Below, in pieces: positions 31,601 to 43,900 of a DNA stretch of 64,000 nt. Where the stretch lies: contig NW_004450481.1 of assembly GCF_000321225.1 (NCBI RefSeq), positions 912,394-976,393 of the forward strand, given 5' to 3'. The notes under the pieces were generated by a model. It was not told the DNA's origin and made no database searches. It was given only the letters and a program-made list of their open reading frames with translations. The position numbers and the translations under genes are program-made. The stretch comes from Odobenus rosmarus divergens. Lineage: Eukaryota; Chordata; Mammalia; Carnivora; Odobenidae. How positions within the stretch are numbered: the stretch's first letter is position 1; every line of letters begins with the position of its first letter.

Positions 31601-34600
31601 TTCTCTCCACCCTCTTGCTTCCCTCTCTGCGGGCTGCCTGAGGCTAAGCGATTTCTCCCAGACAGAGCCATCCTGAGCGGAAGGGACAAGTTCTGGGAGA
31701 AGGTAAGCTCCCCGTCAGAGGGGCTATGTAAGAGGAGCCATACAGGAAATGGAGCTGGATGTGGAGGACCCCCTGGGATTTGAAGACAGCCCGCTGGAAG
31801 TCTATTTGTCCCCAGGCTGAAATAGACCCCGAGGCTGAAACAGACCAGGTTGACCACATTCTTGCTGGTAGAGCCCATGGGAGGCACAGGCTTGGGGTCA
31901 GCGGAATCTGACTTAAAATCCCCCGTGTCTCCTGGAGCCCCGGCTCCTAAACTGCGAATGGCAATGCCCATCCCAGACTCCTTGGTCAGCGATGTGGTCC
32001 TGAACGGGGAGCGTAGCCACCACCCGGGAGGGAGAACAGGATGTTCTCGGGGCAATGGCCTGAGTCACCTTCCCTGTGATGCACGGTCTGTACGAGGTGG
32101 CGGGGGGGGGGGTGCGGGGTACAGACACGGAGCCCTGACCTGAGTGTGCACAGGGGTGTCTTGATGCGCCCTGCTGCAATCCCCAGCCCCTTGCTTTAGG
32201 CACTTGTGGACAGCACTTTACAGTTAGCAGAGTTTTCCATGCCCTTGATTTCAGAGACCTCCGTTTTTGTAGAGGTTAGAAAAAGAGGCTCAGAGGGGTG
32301 GGGTGAGAGGCCCAGGGTCTCTGCCTCTGCTCTCCCTCCTCCCTTACTCAGTTCCAGCCACCCCCCATCTCACCCCAGTCTGGCCTCTGAGCCTTTACTC
32401 TGGCTCTTCTTGTCACCTGGAGCTCTGTACCTTCCGCCCTTCCCAGACCAGCTCAGCCCCATCCTCCAGCTCAAAGGCCTCCTCCTCATGGAAGCCCTCC
32501 CTTGCACGGAAGCCTGGAGTCCAAGAGCCTGGGTTCGAGTCCCCATCTCTGCCACTCCCCGGCTGTGTTACCTGGAGCGCGGTGCATGCCTTCTCTGTGC
32601 CTCACTTTCCGCGTCTGGAAAGTGGTGGGTGATGACAGTGGCTTGCCCACTGATTAGGGTTGTGAGGATTCAGTGAGTTGATCCTGCAAAGTGCTTGCAA
32701 CTGTGCTGAATTCACAGTAAGCACCTAGTAACTGTAGGCTCTTGGTCTTTCTTTTCATGGTTCCTTCATTGTTTCTCTCACCCCCTACTCAGGGAGTTTC
32801 ATGAACAGACCTGCATGGGTCTTGGTCACTACTGTGTCCCCAGGACCCAGCATAGGGCCTGATATACAGCAGGCACTCAATTAAGGAAGCAGCGAGTGTG
32901 AGATGAGCCTCCCTCCACTCCTAGTCTTGTTCCCAGCCTCCTCTGAAGCCCTGAGACTGAACCATCTCAGTCGGCCCAGTGCCTTACCTGGATGGAGCTA
33001 TAGCATGGCCTGCAGGGGGCTTCTGGGACTCCAGGATCCTTCTCTTGAACTCCTCCAGGCCAGCTGGGTCTGTGGCGAGAGGGAGGGGTCAGCTCCAACC
33101 AGCTGCCCCAACCCTGGGCTAGGGGTGGGCTGGCAGCCCCGACAGCGGGGCTGAGGTGGGATAAGAAGTAGAAAGGACAATCCCCGGACCCCTTCCTGGC
33201 CCTGTTTTCTGTCACTCACCGATGGGCTGGGGGTTGGGGGCAGGGCCAACAGGTCTTGGTATAGGCATCGGCTGCGACTGTGGGAAGAAAGATGGAGGGA
33301 GGTTGACAGAAGCCGGGGTCCCTGAACGAGAGTGCCAGGGAGGTTCCTGCTCCTCCATGCCCTTGGATACCTGGGTGTGAGTTCCTTCCAGGGCGGGGAA
33401 ACATATCAGGGAAAGACACCCACATTAATGGATGTACAATCACCTGCACCCACCTGCCCTCAAAGGACTGGGGACTCCAGACTTTCCCTGGAAGCCCCCT
33501 AGAGACCCTGCAGTGGCCTACCTCGGTCTCCCCTACAATCTTAGTTCCAACCCGATCCCAATCCATGACCCCAAGTGAGTCCATCCACCCAACACCGAAC
33601 CCGGCCCCACTCTGGACTGAAGCCAACCCAGTCCGTAAATCCAGTGCCTTCCCTCCAACAACCCTAAGCCTGAAATCCAAAGCCAGCTCTAAACTCAATC
33701 ACCTAAAATCCAATCCCAACATGAAAACAGAACTTTCCTTAGAATCAAACCCTGACCTAAACCCAATCCTAATGACAAACCTGATCTGACCATAACTTTA
33801 TATTTAACTCTGATCCCAACCCATTCCTTAGAGCTGGCTGCTGTGAAAAATCCACCCCCAACCCCCTCCCCCCAGCCCAGCCCTGGGCTCCACCACTTTC
33901 ACCCATAAACATTTTCCCAATACCACACTCACTCCAACTCAACCTTAGACCCTAGCCTCTACCTCAAATGGAAGAACTGTACCCTAAGATTAGCACCTGT
34001 TCAGTTTCTACTCTGCACCCAGCCCTGACCCTCACCCCTCCCCAGGTCTCCCTACCCTAACTCAGGGTCACCCAATCTTTCATTTCTAATATATCCCAAT
34101 GCCAACCCAATTCAACCCTCGGTCAGCCACCCTAAACCCAAACCAATTTCAACTCCTAACCCATGGTCAACACCAATCCCAATCCTAATGCTAATGAAAT
34201 CCTAAATCCACCCTTGGCCCCAAACCTCTAATCATCTCTAGACCCACCAGCCACCTACACTCACCTGAGCTTCAGCTCTAAGGTTGGTGCCCCCACGCAA
34301 CCGAACTCAAGCCACTGACATCCTGCTCCCAATGCTAGACTCACCAGGCTGCCTTGCATGTGACACCTGACCTAACTTTCAACCTTCCCCTACAATCCAA
34401 ACTCAGCACAACCCCAATTCTTAGACTAATGTAATCTTCGATGGAATCCTAACTTTAACTCAAACCAACTCTAAACACGGCGGTCACTAAGAATTCACTT
34501 TAACCCAAACACAAGCTCTGCTCCACATCAAGCCTTCCTCTAGCCTTAAACTTCAGTCTAACTGCCAACCCCACCCATGCTCCCTGATCCTTCAACTCAG

Positions 34601-37120
34601 ACACATCCCAACCCTGACACCAACCCTCCACGAATCCCCCGTCCTCACACTGAACCAATTTTTTTTTTTTTTGGTAAAGATTTTATTTATTTATTTGTCA
34701 GAGAGAGAGAGCGCACAAGCAGGGGGAGCGGCAGGCAGAGGGAGAAGCAGGCTCCCCGCCGAGCAAGGAGCCCAGTGCGGGGCTCGATCCCAGGACCTCA
34801 GGGTTATGACCTGAGCCGAAGGCAGATGCCTAACCGACTGAGCCACCCAGGCGTTCCCACCCTCAACCAATTTTTAGGCCCACCAGCCACCCTAAACTCC
34901 ACCCCAATCCTATGTCAGTGACACTCTCAAGTGAGTTAACTAACCAGACCTAGCCTGGGAAGCTCACCTCAAACCCATTAGACATCACCACCAACATGGC
35001 CCCCAGACCGGACCCCAATGCAACCTGAATCCAGGGCCCTCTAGCCCACCTTGGCTTTGATGCAGGTGTCCAGGGCAGAGTTGCTGACAGCCAGTTGCAT
35101 TTTGAGCTGCTCTGCCTCCTGCTTCTTCTCCTCCAGCAACTTTGCCAGGCTGTCTCGCTCCTTCCGCAGTGCTGCCTTCTCCTCCAGGGCTAGCTGTGTC
35201 TGCCGGGCGCATTCGGCCTGGAGCTTGGCCTCCCGGGCCTGGGCCTCCTTCTCCACCTTCTCCTTGGCCTCCTGACTGGCCCGCAGGCCCTGCTCGACCT
35301 CCAGCTTCTGGCGCTGGATGTCCGAGTTCTCGCGGGCCACGCGCTCTATGCCGGCCCGCAGGCTCCGGGCTAGCTCCTCCACCTTGGTGGTCATGAGGGT
35401 GGGCATGTGGTCGCAGCTTCTCCGGATGGCGGTTATTTCCGAGCCAAGAGGATGGTACAGATTATAGCCCATCGTGTCCAGGGTGCGTGGGATAATGGAG
35501 TCCCTCCAGAGGTTGCGCAGCTCCATCTCAAACTTGTCCTTGTCCAGTGGGAGGCAGAGGGCCTGCACCTTCTGCAGGCGGTCCTCGGCCAGCTGTCGCT
35601 CCCGCCGCTGCTGCTCCTGGGCCTTGCCGCACTCGGTCAGCTGCTCCTCCACCATTCGCTTTTTCAGCACCAGCCCCTCCTTGTCTTTGGTGCACACTTC
35701 CTTCTCCTTTGCCACCTCCACCTCCAGCGTCTTGGCCTTCTGGTTCAGCATGAGGAGCAAGGCTACAGGGACACAATAATGCGTCTCAGGAAGGTTGGGG
35801 GTTGCCAAGACACTGGGCAGGGAGTCTACCACCCTGGCTCCCTACTGCCCCGACCACTCACCATTGCTGCTCTTGTTAGTCTCCTTGAGTTGTTCTTGGC
35901 ATTGCTTCTCGCTCAAGATGATGGCCACCATGTACCGCTGGTTGTTCATGTAGCTCACCTAACGGGACAGGACATGGGACAGAGCTCACAGTCCAATGCC
36001 CGTGGGTCCCCTTGCTCCTGGTTTGCCCCAACGCTCTGGGCTTGGGGCCCCAGATTCCACACCCGGGTGACCTGGGTTGGCCCAGTTCACAAGGGCATGG
36101 CTCCTATAGAGGGGATGCTGGTTGGATCCTTAAAAGTTGTTACAGTTAACATTATCTGGCAATAAAAGGGGACGAAGCATGGATACATGCTACAACTTGA
36201 ATGAACCTTGAAAACATAATTCACATTTATGGCCAACTCCTTTTTTTTTTTAAAGATTTTATTTATTTATTTGACAGACAGAGAGAGAGAGAGAGAGAGC
36301 ACAAGCAGGGAAAAGGGCAGAGGGAGAGGGAGAAGCAGGCTCTCCACTGAGCAAGGAGCCCGATGTGGGGCTCGATCCCAAGACCCTGGGATCATGGCCT
36401 GAGCTGAAGGCAGACACTTAACCAACTGAGCCACTCAGGTGCCCCTGGCCAAATACTTTTTGACAAGGATGCTGTTAGGAACTGAACTGTGCCCCCCATT
36501 CATAAATGGAAGTCCTATTCCCCAGTACCTCAGAACGTGACTGTATTTGGAGATAGCATCTTTAAAGATGTGATTAAGTTAACATGAGGTCATTAGGGTG
36601 GACCCTAATCCAATATGACTGGTGTCCTTATAAGAGGACATTTGGACACCCAGAAATGCACAGAGGGAAGATGATGTGAAGACACAGTGAGAAGGTCTAC
36701 AAGGCAAGGAGAGAGGCCTGGAACAGATTTTTCTCTTCTAACCCTCCAGAGGAACTTGCATCTTGACCTCGCATATGTGCAAAAATAAATTTCTATTGTT
36801 TAAGCTACCCAATTTGTGGTACTTTGTTAATAAGGCAGCCCTAGAAAATTAATAGAGGTGGCAAAATCATTCCATGGGGAAAAAAGAGTCTTTTTAACAA
36901 ATGGTTCTGGCATAGCTGGATCTCCACATGTTAAGGAATGAATTTGGACCCCTACCTCACACCATATACAAAAATTAACTCAAAATGGCTCAACGACCCA
37001 AATATAAGAACTAAAACTATAAAACTCTTTAGAAGAAAACATAGGTGTTAACTCTGCATGACCTTGAATTTGGCAATGGTTTCTTTCTTTCTCTTTCTTT
37101 TCTTTCTTTCTTTCTTTCCT

Positions 37121-37179
<59 letters not shown>

Positions 37180-39823
37180 CTTTTTCTTTCTTTCTTTTCT
37201 TTTTTAAGATTTTTTTTAAAGATTTTTTTATTTATTCATGACAGAGAGAGATGGAGAGAGGCAGAGGGAGAAGCAGGCTCCCAAGGAGCAGGGAGCCCGA
37301 TGCGGGACTTGATCCCAGGACCCTGGGATCACGACCTGAGCCGAAGGCAGACGCTTAACCATCTGAGCCACCCAGGCGCCCCCCCCCTTTTTTTAAGATT
37401 TTATTCACTTATTTGGGAGAGAGAGAGAGAGCACAGAGCAGTAGGAAGGGGCAGAGGGAGAGGGAGAAGAAGACTCCCTGCTGAGCAGGTGCCCCCCGCC
37501 GGCAATGGTTTCTTAGACGTGACACCAAAAACACAAAGAGAAAAACAGATAAATTAAAAACTTTTGTGCTTTAAAGAATTCTATGAAGGGAAAAGACTGT
37601 TGAATCACTATGTCGTATAACTGAAACTGACGTGAGTCAGTGTGTCAACTATACTTCAATTACAAAAAAAATAGAGAAAGGGAAAAGACAACCCATAGAT
37701 GGGAGAAAATATTTGCAAAGAATGTATCTGATGATATGACTAGTATCCAGAATATATAAAAGTAAACTCTTATGGATCAATAATAAAAAGATAACTTAAT
37801 TGAAAAAAGGGCAAAGCATCTGAAACATTTCTTCAAAGAAGATATACGTGCAGTTGACAAGCACATCAAAAAATATTTACCATCATTACTCATCAAGGAA
37901 GTGCAAATAAAAACCACTGGGAGATACCACCTTCCAACCATTAGGATGGTTATAAATGAAATGGAAAACAAAAGCAGAGAGTAACAAGCATTGGTGAGGA
38001 TGTAGAGAAATGAGAAATCCCAGACAGTACTGGTCGGAATATAAAATGGGGCAGCCGCTTTGGAAAACAGTCTGGCAGTTTCTCAAAATGTCACACATAG
38101 AATTACCATGTGACCCAGCAATTCCACTCTTGGGTATAGACCCGAGAGAAATTGAAGCATAGGTCCACACAAAAACTTTTACATGCATGTTTATAGCAGC
38201 CCTAGTCACAATCACCAAAAGGTGGAAACAACCCAAGGGTCCATCCGTGGGTGAATGAACAAAATGAGGTCCATCCACAGAATGGAATATTACTCGGCCA
38301 TAAAAAGGAACAGACCCCTGACACATGTTACAATGAGGGTGAACCTTCAAAACGTCATGCTGAATGATAGAAGCCAGACACAAAAGGACACCTGTTGCAG
38401 GATCCCATTTATATGAAACGTCCAGAAGAGGCAAATTCATAGAGACAGAGAGCAGTGGTTGCCAGGGGCTGGGGGATGGGGGGGAGACAGGGCGTGACTG
38501 CTCACGGGGATGGGGTTTCTTTTCTAGAGTGATGAAATGTTCTAAAATCAATTGTGATGATTGCACAACTCTGTGAAGGTGCTAAAAATTACTGTACACT
38601 TTTAATTGGGTGAGCTGTAGAGCATATGAATTATATCTCCATAAAGCTGCATTTCTTTTAAAGATTTTATTTATTTATTTGGCAGAGAGAGAGCGAGAGA
38701 GAGCGAGAGAGAGCACAAACAGGGGGAGCATCTCCCATCTCTCACCCCATTCTCCAGAGGCCTGAGGAATGCGGTCCCAGCAGCAAGGCCTCCCCAGAGG
38801 AAGCACAGGTGTGAGAACATGGGAGATTGTCTTGCCGAGTGAGTATGACATGAGCTGGGGGAGCAAATGGGTGGCTGTCTCCACTAGATGCCCACGTGTG
38901 CTGCGGGGACTTCCCTGGGGATGCCTGTCTCTTTCCCCCCGGAGAAACCTGCCTCCCCCCACTCAGGCTTTCACTTCCCCATCCACAAAAGGGTTTGGAG
39001 CTTCTCCTTACCTCAAGAGATTCAATGATGAGATATTTCTAAAGCAGACACCCAGCATAAGGCAAATGGGAGCTGTTCATACAGTAAGAACCAAAGGCGC
39101 TGAGTTTTTGTTTAGCTAGTTCTTATTCGTAGCTGGTATGTGCTGGCACATTCTGAGCGCTTTATACATATTAAGTCATGGGCCCAGGGGTGCTGCCAAT
39201 CCATAGCCAGGATGCCCAGTTAAACTTAAGTTCCGGATAGATAGTGAATATATTCTTTTAGGATAAGTGTATCCCCAATATCATATGGGATATACTTGTA
39301 CTAACAAACTATGCATTACTTATCCACATGGGCTCCTCACATGAAATAGAGAGTCTACGACTGTCTTTGGCTCCCAGGCAAGGGCACCGGAGCTCAGATT
39401 GGTGAGGGGACCTGCCCAGAGTGCCCAGGGTGAGCGCCTGGCCCAAGGCCTTACCCGGTCAGCCTGGCACTGGCGGAAGCTGGCATTGATCCGGTCCAGG
39501 TCGCGGCGGGTATTCAGCAGCAACTGCATGATGGTGTCCTTGGCGCGGGAGGTGAGGTTGAGCTCCTTGGACAGGTTGGCCTGGGAGGCCGTGAGCCCCA
39601 CGACCTGGTTGTACAGGCCCTCGGCCCGGCGCTCGGTGGCCTGCAGGTTGGATTCTGTGCTCACGTGCACGTTGCCGTAGACCATGAAGAGGACGAGGCC
39701 CAGGATGATGAGGAACTGGATGAGCGACACAAAGAGGAAAAAGTAGCGCAGGTAGTACCAGCAGCCCCTTGCGCTGCCCCCTGCCCGCGAGTAGGCGCCT
39801 CCGTGCTCCATCGCCAGGCCCAT
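28621..39823 (-). CDS. PLVAP: Plasmalemma vesicle-associated protein (PV-1), complete, 6 coding exons
   Basis: PLVAP forms the diaphragms of endothelial caveolae, fenestrae and transendothelial channels. Exons 5' to 3': 39823-39455, 35958-35862, 35762-35050, 33277-33220, 33069-32988, 28627-28621. They sum to 1326 nt, 441 residues plus stop; human has 442. The start [11 protein letters not shown] is in good agreement with the family. A short cytosolic tail leads to a signal-anchor helix at about 27-49, then a long extracellular coiled coil. N-glycosylation sequons sit at N83, N89, N113 and N151, the four family positions. Exon 4 is a 19-codon proline-rich piece. The final exon contributes only the last codons and the stop before the 3'UTR. 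Introns are large and carry an LTR (intron 5), a G-poor tandem array (intron 3), and L1 and SINE insertions. Confidence 0.97.
29435..29461. repeat. 27-base C homopolymer
   Basis: Uninterrupted run of C in PLVAP intron 5. Its true length is likely uncertain in any assembly. Confidence 0.9.
30400..30715 (+). mobile_element. Solo LTR (gammaretrovirus-like) in PLVAP intron 5, antisense
   Basis: TATATAATC at about 30552 is followed by the R/U5-like block GTGCTTTAATAAAACCACC (AATAAAA near 30625) and CAAGAATTCTTTCTTGGCCG. This architecture (TATA, polyadenylation signal, CAAGAATTCTTT U5) is typical of class I endogenous retroviral LTRs. The outer borders are approximate and no internal retroviral genes flank it. 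Confidence 0.7.
32520..32735. repeat. MIR-type ancient SINE in PLVAP intron 5
   Basis: Contains AGAGCCTGGGTTCGAGTCCC, GTGCCTCACTTTCCGC.TCTG and AGCACCTAGTAACTGT, the expected MIR order. Confidence 0.7.
33540..34655. repeat. 1.1-kb G-poor degenerate repeat in PLVAP intron 3
   Basis: The top strand is almost devoid of G and built of short variant words such as CCAATCCCAAC, AACCCTAA and CCTAAACCCAATCC. It resembles a decayed hexamer-like (CCTAAC-type) array. A SINE follows at 34661. Confidence 0.7.
34661..34858 (-). mobile_element. CAN SINE in PLVAP intron 3
   Basis: Reverse copy, poly-T to GAGCCACCCAGGCG. Target duplication AACCAATTTTT at 34653-34663 and 34865-34875. Confidence 0.94.
36241..36445 (-). 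mobile_element. CAN SINE in PLVAP intron 1
   Basis: Reverse copy from poly-T/AAAGATTTTATTTATTTATTTGACAG to GAGCCACTCAGGTGCCCC. Flanking TGGCCAA words suggest the target duplication. Confidence 0.93.
36475..36868 (+). mobile_element. LTR-type interspersed repeat (family uncertain)
   Basis: Starts GAACTGAACTGTGCCCCCC, carries CCTAATCCAATATGACTGGTGTCCTTATAAGAGG (TATA-like) and ends with AAATAAATTTCTATTGTTTAAGC...GCAGCCCTAGAAAATTAATA. The order TATA-like box then AATAAA fits an ancient mammalian solo LTR. I am not sure of the family name. Confidence 0.6.
36870..38650 (+). mobile_element. L1 3' portion (end of ORF2 plus 3'UTR), degenerate
   Basis: Forward LINE-1 sequence with words such as AGATACCACCTTCCAACCATTAGGATGG and GACCCAGCAATTCCACTCTTGGGTATA. 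It is broken by a SINE complex (37086-37500) and a short second L1 3' end near 37600-37670. No intact frame remains. Confidence 0.85.
37086..37500 (-). mobile_element. Composite of two CAN SINEs plus (CTTT)n tail
   Basis: A CTTT-rich tract (37086-37200), one full reverse SINE (about 37211-37386) and a second, truncated one (37388-37500) form one block. The whole block is flanked by GGCAATGGTTTCTT at 37072-37085 and 37501-37514, so one SINE landed inside another already inserted in L1. Confidence 0.9.
38655..38729 (-). mobile_element. CAN SINE fragment
   Basis: Only the A-tail-proximal 75 bases remain (AAAGATTTTATTTATTTATTTGGCAGAGAGAG to CAAACAGGGGGAGCA). The tRNA-like head is missing. Confidence 0.85.
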
Positions 39824-39904
39824 CTCTGCCCGGGGCCCTTGGCACTGCTCGGCTGGTCGGCCTGCTCTGGGTGGCTGCTGCAGCGCCTTCTGCTCACCCT
39901 GCCA

Positions 39905-39940
39905 CAGAGCGGGGGCGGTGGGGGGGAGTGTTTATATTAC
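39905..39940 (-). promoter_or_regulatory. PLVAP: PLVAP core promoter (TATA box and GC box)
   Basis: Minus-strand TATAAA at 39936-39931 lies about 110 bases upstream of the start codon. A GGGGGCGG box (39911-39918) lies next to it. This would put transcription start near 39900 and give an 80-base leader. Confidence 0.6.
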
Positions 39941-42030
39941 TCCTCTTAATACTTCCTCTGCCTGGCTCCTTCCTGACCGGGAGGAAATGGGGGCTGTGGG
40001 TTATCACAACACTCCCACCCTGGCTGTGAAGGGAGGGGCCGCGGCGCTGCTGGGTTCTGACATTCACTGGGCGGGGCCCCAACTGGGTGCCGGGGGCTTC
40101 CTCGGCCACTCGGAGCCTCAGTTTCCCCACCTGCCCTTGCTCCGTGCCAAGCGCTATTCTCAGCCACTGGCTGCATACTATCTCCTGTCATCGACCCCTG
40201 TCGTGAGGAGGAGGAAACTGAGGCACAGGGAAGCAGAGGGGACCATGAGGCCCGGGTCTCACGCTGTGAGTTCACAGAGTGGGGCTTCCTTCCGGGTGGA
40301 CTGGCTACGGATGTGTGTCCACCTCGTGAGCTAAATCAGGCAGAGTGCTTGGCCCAGAGCCAGGCACACAGTAGGTGCTCATCAGGGCTTCACAGAGGGC
40401 TGAACCATGGATGGCAGTGGCCCAGGCTCCCTGAGCTGTCAGCCCGCCCGCTGCCCTGCTCACACAGGCGCTGCTTAAGTACTCGGGGAGCAGCATACAC
40501 AGCAGTGAACTTGGAGATGGCCAAGCAGGCTCGACCCAAGTGAGCTCAAGCAAGGGGCTTTTCCTCTCTGTTCTCAGTTTCCCCTTCTGTGAGATGGGTA
40601 TCCCTGTGGTGTTCCCGTGACAGGGCCAGGGAGGGGGGCTGTAAGAAAGGGTTTGCTGTTTTGTTATTACTATCATTTCCTGCTGGAAGTGTTATTTCGG
40701 GGCTCTGTGAAGTGGTGAATGGGAAGTGCCAGATAGGTGGGGGTTGAGCTTCACTGTCAGTCACCCCCGGGGTGGGCATGAAGGGGATTTGGGGACCAAG
40801 GAGCAAAGGATTCTGGGTGGGCCCTCCTGCCCATCCCCGCCAGAATCAGGAGCTCTAGGAAAACCTTCCATGCTGGATGAGGTGTCAGTCTCAGACCTGG
40901 CCATAAGGGACCCTTAGTCTCAGGGAGACAGAGTGGGACACAAGACCTAGCTCCATGGGCTGAAGGCTGGTAGGAGGGAGGGATGGAGGCTGAGGGGAAA
41001 GGGGCCAGCAGATGGAAAGGATGCTGGGCAAAACACCATTACGGTACACTGTTCGTGGGGGGCACAGCAGGGTGAAGGCTGCTGCATGGGGACCCATCCC
41101 CCCATCAACCAGGGTAATGGAGTTGGGGGTAGTTGACAGTGGGGAGGGTGTCCTCCAGGGTGGTGTTCATCACAGAAGCAGAAATTGGGTTGGGAAGGAG
41201 GAAGTTCCCAGGGGTAGGCAGGAAACCCCTGTCTGACCTTTGGCCTTTGCAGCTACCCGGTGATTCCTGATTCCGGACCCTTCCCAGAGGCTTGTTGAGG
41301 GGAGGAGGGTTGGGGGCTGCAAGTGGTGCCCAACCAGCTATTTCTCTAGGTTGGCCAGGCCCACCCAGAGTCCCCTGAGCAGAGTGGGAGGAGGACATCT
41401 TCCATCTTTGTTAATGGGGGCCATGTAGGCAGAGTGAATACATGGTTTCAACTTAGGCTCTGGAGTTAAGTTCTGGCTGTGCCACCTACCACTGTGTGAC
41501 CTCAGACAAGTGATTTTCCTTGCTTAAGCCTCAGTTTTCTTCTGTCAAAAGTGGAGGCAACATAGCCAGTTGTGAAACACTTGTCACAGTGTCTGGCACA
41601 CACCCAGCCTTAATAAATGGGGGTATTTTTTTTAAGGCAAGAGAGGCTGGATCATGTGCAGCCTCTGATGCCAGGATGAGAAATTGATATGCAGGGGAGG
41701 GACACTGCCTCCAAGTAGTGTGGTTGGGGCCTGTGGGAGCACTGGGTGGAAAAGAGCATGATGGGGGTACAGCCTAGGGAAGATGGGTCCAGTGGACATG
41801 CACAGACATGGGGGCAGTGCCTGGGCCAACACCAGTAGGTGTGACAGTCTTGGTATGTACTTAAGATCCTATCATGATATATTGAAAGTGTTGCCTATAT
41901 GCATGTATGAACATGACATCTGTTGTCAAGGAAAAAGAAAGGCAACCATAAATTCCCAGAAAATTAAAAAGCCACCCTAGATCTGATAGTGCAATTTTGA
42001 GTAATTGTCACAGTGTAAGAAACAGTTTAA

Positions 42031-42629
42031 TTTTTTTATTATTTATTTTTAAGAGATTTATTTATTTATTAGAGAGAAAGAGTGCACAGAGGGAGAGGGA
42101 GAAGCAGATTCCCTGCTGAGTAGGGAGCCCAATGTGTGAGATCATGGCCTGAGCTGAAGGCAGATGCTCAACTGACTGAGCCACCTGGGTGCCCCTATTT
42201 TTTTTTTTATTTTTAATTAAAATTTTTAAAGATTTCATTTATTTCAGAGAGACAGAGTGAGAGAGAGAGAGTGAGAAGGAGTGGGAGAAGGGGCAGAGGG
42301 AGAAGCAGAATCCCTGCTGAGCAGGGAGCCCAACGTGGGGCTCGATACCAGGACCCCAGATTCATGACCTGAGCGTAAGGCAGAAGCTTAAATGACTGGG
42401 CCACCCAGGTGCTCCTTATTTTTTAATTAATTAATTAATTAATTAATTAATTTGAGAGAGAGCTCATTTGCATGAGCAGGGCTCGGAGGGTGGAGGGGCA
42501 GAGGGAGAAGGAGAGAGAGAATCTTAAGCAGGCTCTACATGTGGGGCTCAATCTCATGACCCTGAGATCATGACCTGAGCCGAAATCAAGAGTCAGACAC
42601 TTAAAGGACTGAGCCACCCAGGTGCCCTA
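42031..42629 (-). mobile_element. Three abutting CAN SINEs
   Basis: Three reverse copies lie head to tail: about 42031-42196, 42197-42415 and 42416-42629. Each starts with a T-rich/AAAGATTTCATTT-like tail and ends with GAGCCACC.GGGTGC or a close variant. Divergence is high, so these are older copies. Confidence 0.88.
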
Positions 42630-43460
42630 GAAGCAGAGTTTTAAATATACACACTAATGTCGTTTGTATCAAGCTCAAAAACAACATTCTATCTCTTTTT
42701 GGTATTTGATCTCATTATCTTTGATTTGCAATGTTTCTTTTTCCAATAGTTTATTAGCTGGATTTTTTAAAAATGGAAAAAGTAATGATGAAACTTTGTC
42801 TTTTTGCTTAACATTATGTCTTTAAGGTTTGTTGATTCCTTTTGCCTGGTGCTTAGGTTTTCACCACATACATTACCACAATAACTATCAATGGGCATTT
42901 AGACTGTTTCTAAATTTTTGGTTTCACTAAACAAAGTAAGAGTTGACATTAAATCCCCACAAATGAAACTGCTGGGTCTCAAAGCAGTTACAGCTTATAT
43001 TTTGACAGCTAGTCACCAATTTGTCCTCCAGAGGTGGTTTCCATTGACAGTCCTGCCAGCAGTGTCTAAAATCTCTAAAAACAGACTTTCTGAACACATT
43101 TTGCCTGTGTCCCTGGCCAGAAAATCCCCAAGGGAGGAAGCGAATGACAAGTCTTTGGATTCGCACGAGGTCAAATGCATTGGTCCTGATGTGAGCATTT
43201 GGTTTTTTCCTGAAAACAATTTGTCATGGTCACAGGAAATTTTGCACATGAACCCCTCTGAATTCCCTTGGAGGGTCATCACAAAATCAGGCTTTGATTT
43301 TAAACTTTTGTTTGTCTTCTAAATTAAAAACGATCAATTTGGTTTTATTTGTTTGCGCAGAGAAGGGGAAAGTGTTATGAGAAAGTTAACTTTGTGTCAC
43401 TACCTAAAATTGACACTGAAATTCTCAAGGAGACACAAGATTCTTAAAAACTCTCACAGA

Positions 43461-43900
43461 GGGGCACCTGGTTGCCTCAGTCCGGTTAAGCGGCTGCTTT
43501 TGGCTCAGGTCATGATCTCGGGGTCCTGGGTTTGAGCCTTGCATTGCTTTGGGCTCCCTGCTGAGCAGAGGGCCTACTTCTCCCTCTGCTCCTCCTCCCT
43601 GCCCCCGCCCCCCGCCCGTTTGTGCTATCTAAAATAAATAAATAAAATCTTTAAACTTTTTTTCCTATTTTTAAAGATTTTATTTATCCATTTGAGTGAG
43701 CAAGAGAAAGGGACAGCACAATCAGGGCAGGGAGGGAGGGGCAGAGGGAGAGGGAGAAGCCAACTCCCTGCTGAGCAGGGAGCCCAAAGTGAAGCTCAGG
43801 ATCATGACCTGAGCTGAAGGCAGCTGCTTAACTGCATGAGCCACCCAGGCGCCCCAAATAAATAAAATCTTAAAAAGAAAACAAACAAACAAAAAATAAA
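43461..43900. mobile_element. Forward CAN SINE with a reverse CAN SINE in its tail
   Basis: Forward copy 43461-43655 (GGGGCACCTGGTTGCCTCAG to AATAAAATCTTTAAAC). A reverse copy, about 43665-43855, sits in its A-rich tail, which resumes as AAATAAATAAAATCTTAAAAAG to 43890. Outer words ACTCTCACA flank the pair. Confidence 0.88.

Noticed and set aside
35407..36165. 252-codon open frame on the plus strand
   Set aside because: Antisense to PLVAP exon 3; the coiled-coil codon pattern leaves the opposite strand open.
42918..43322. 134-codon open frame on the plus strand
   Set aside because: The surrounding sequence (GAAACTGCTGGGTCTCAAAG, CCTGCCAGCAGTG) is old LINE-type 3' sequence, there are no splice or family features, and the minus strand is equally open.
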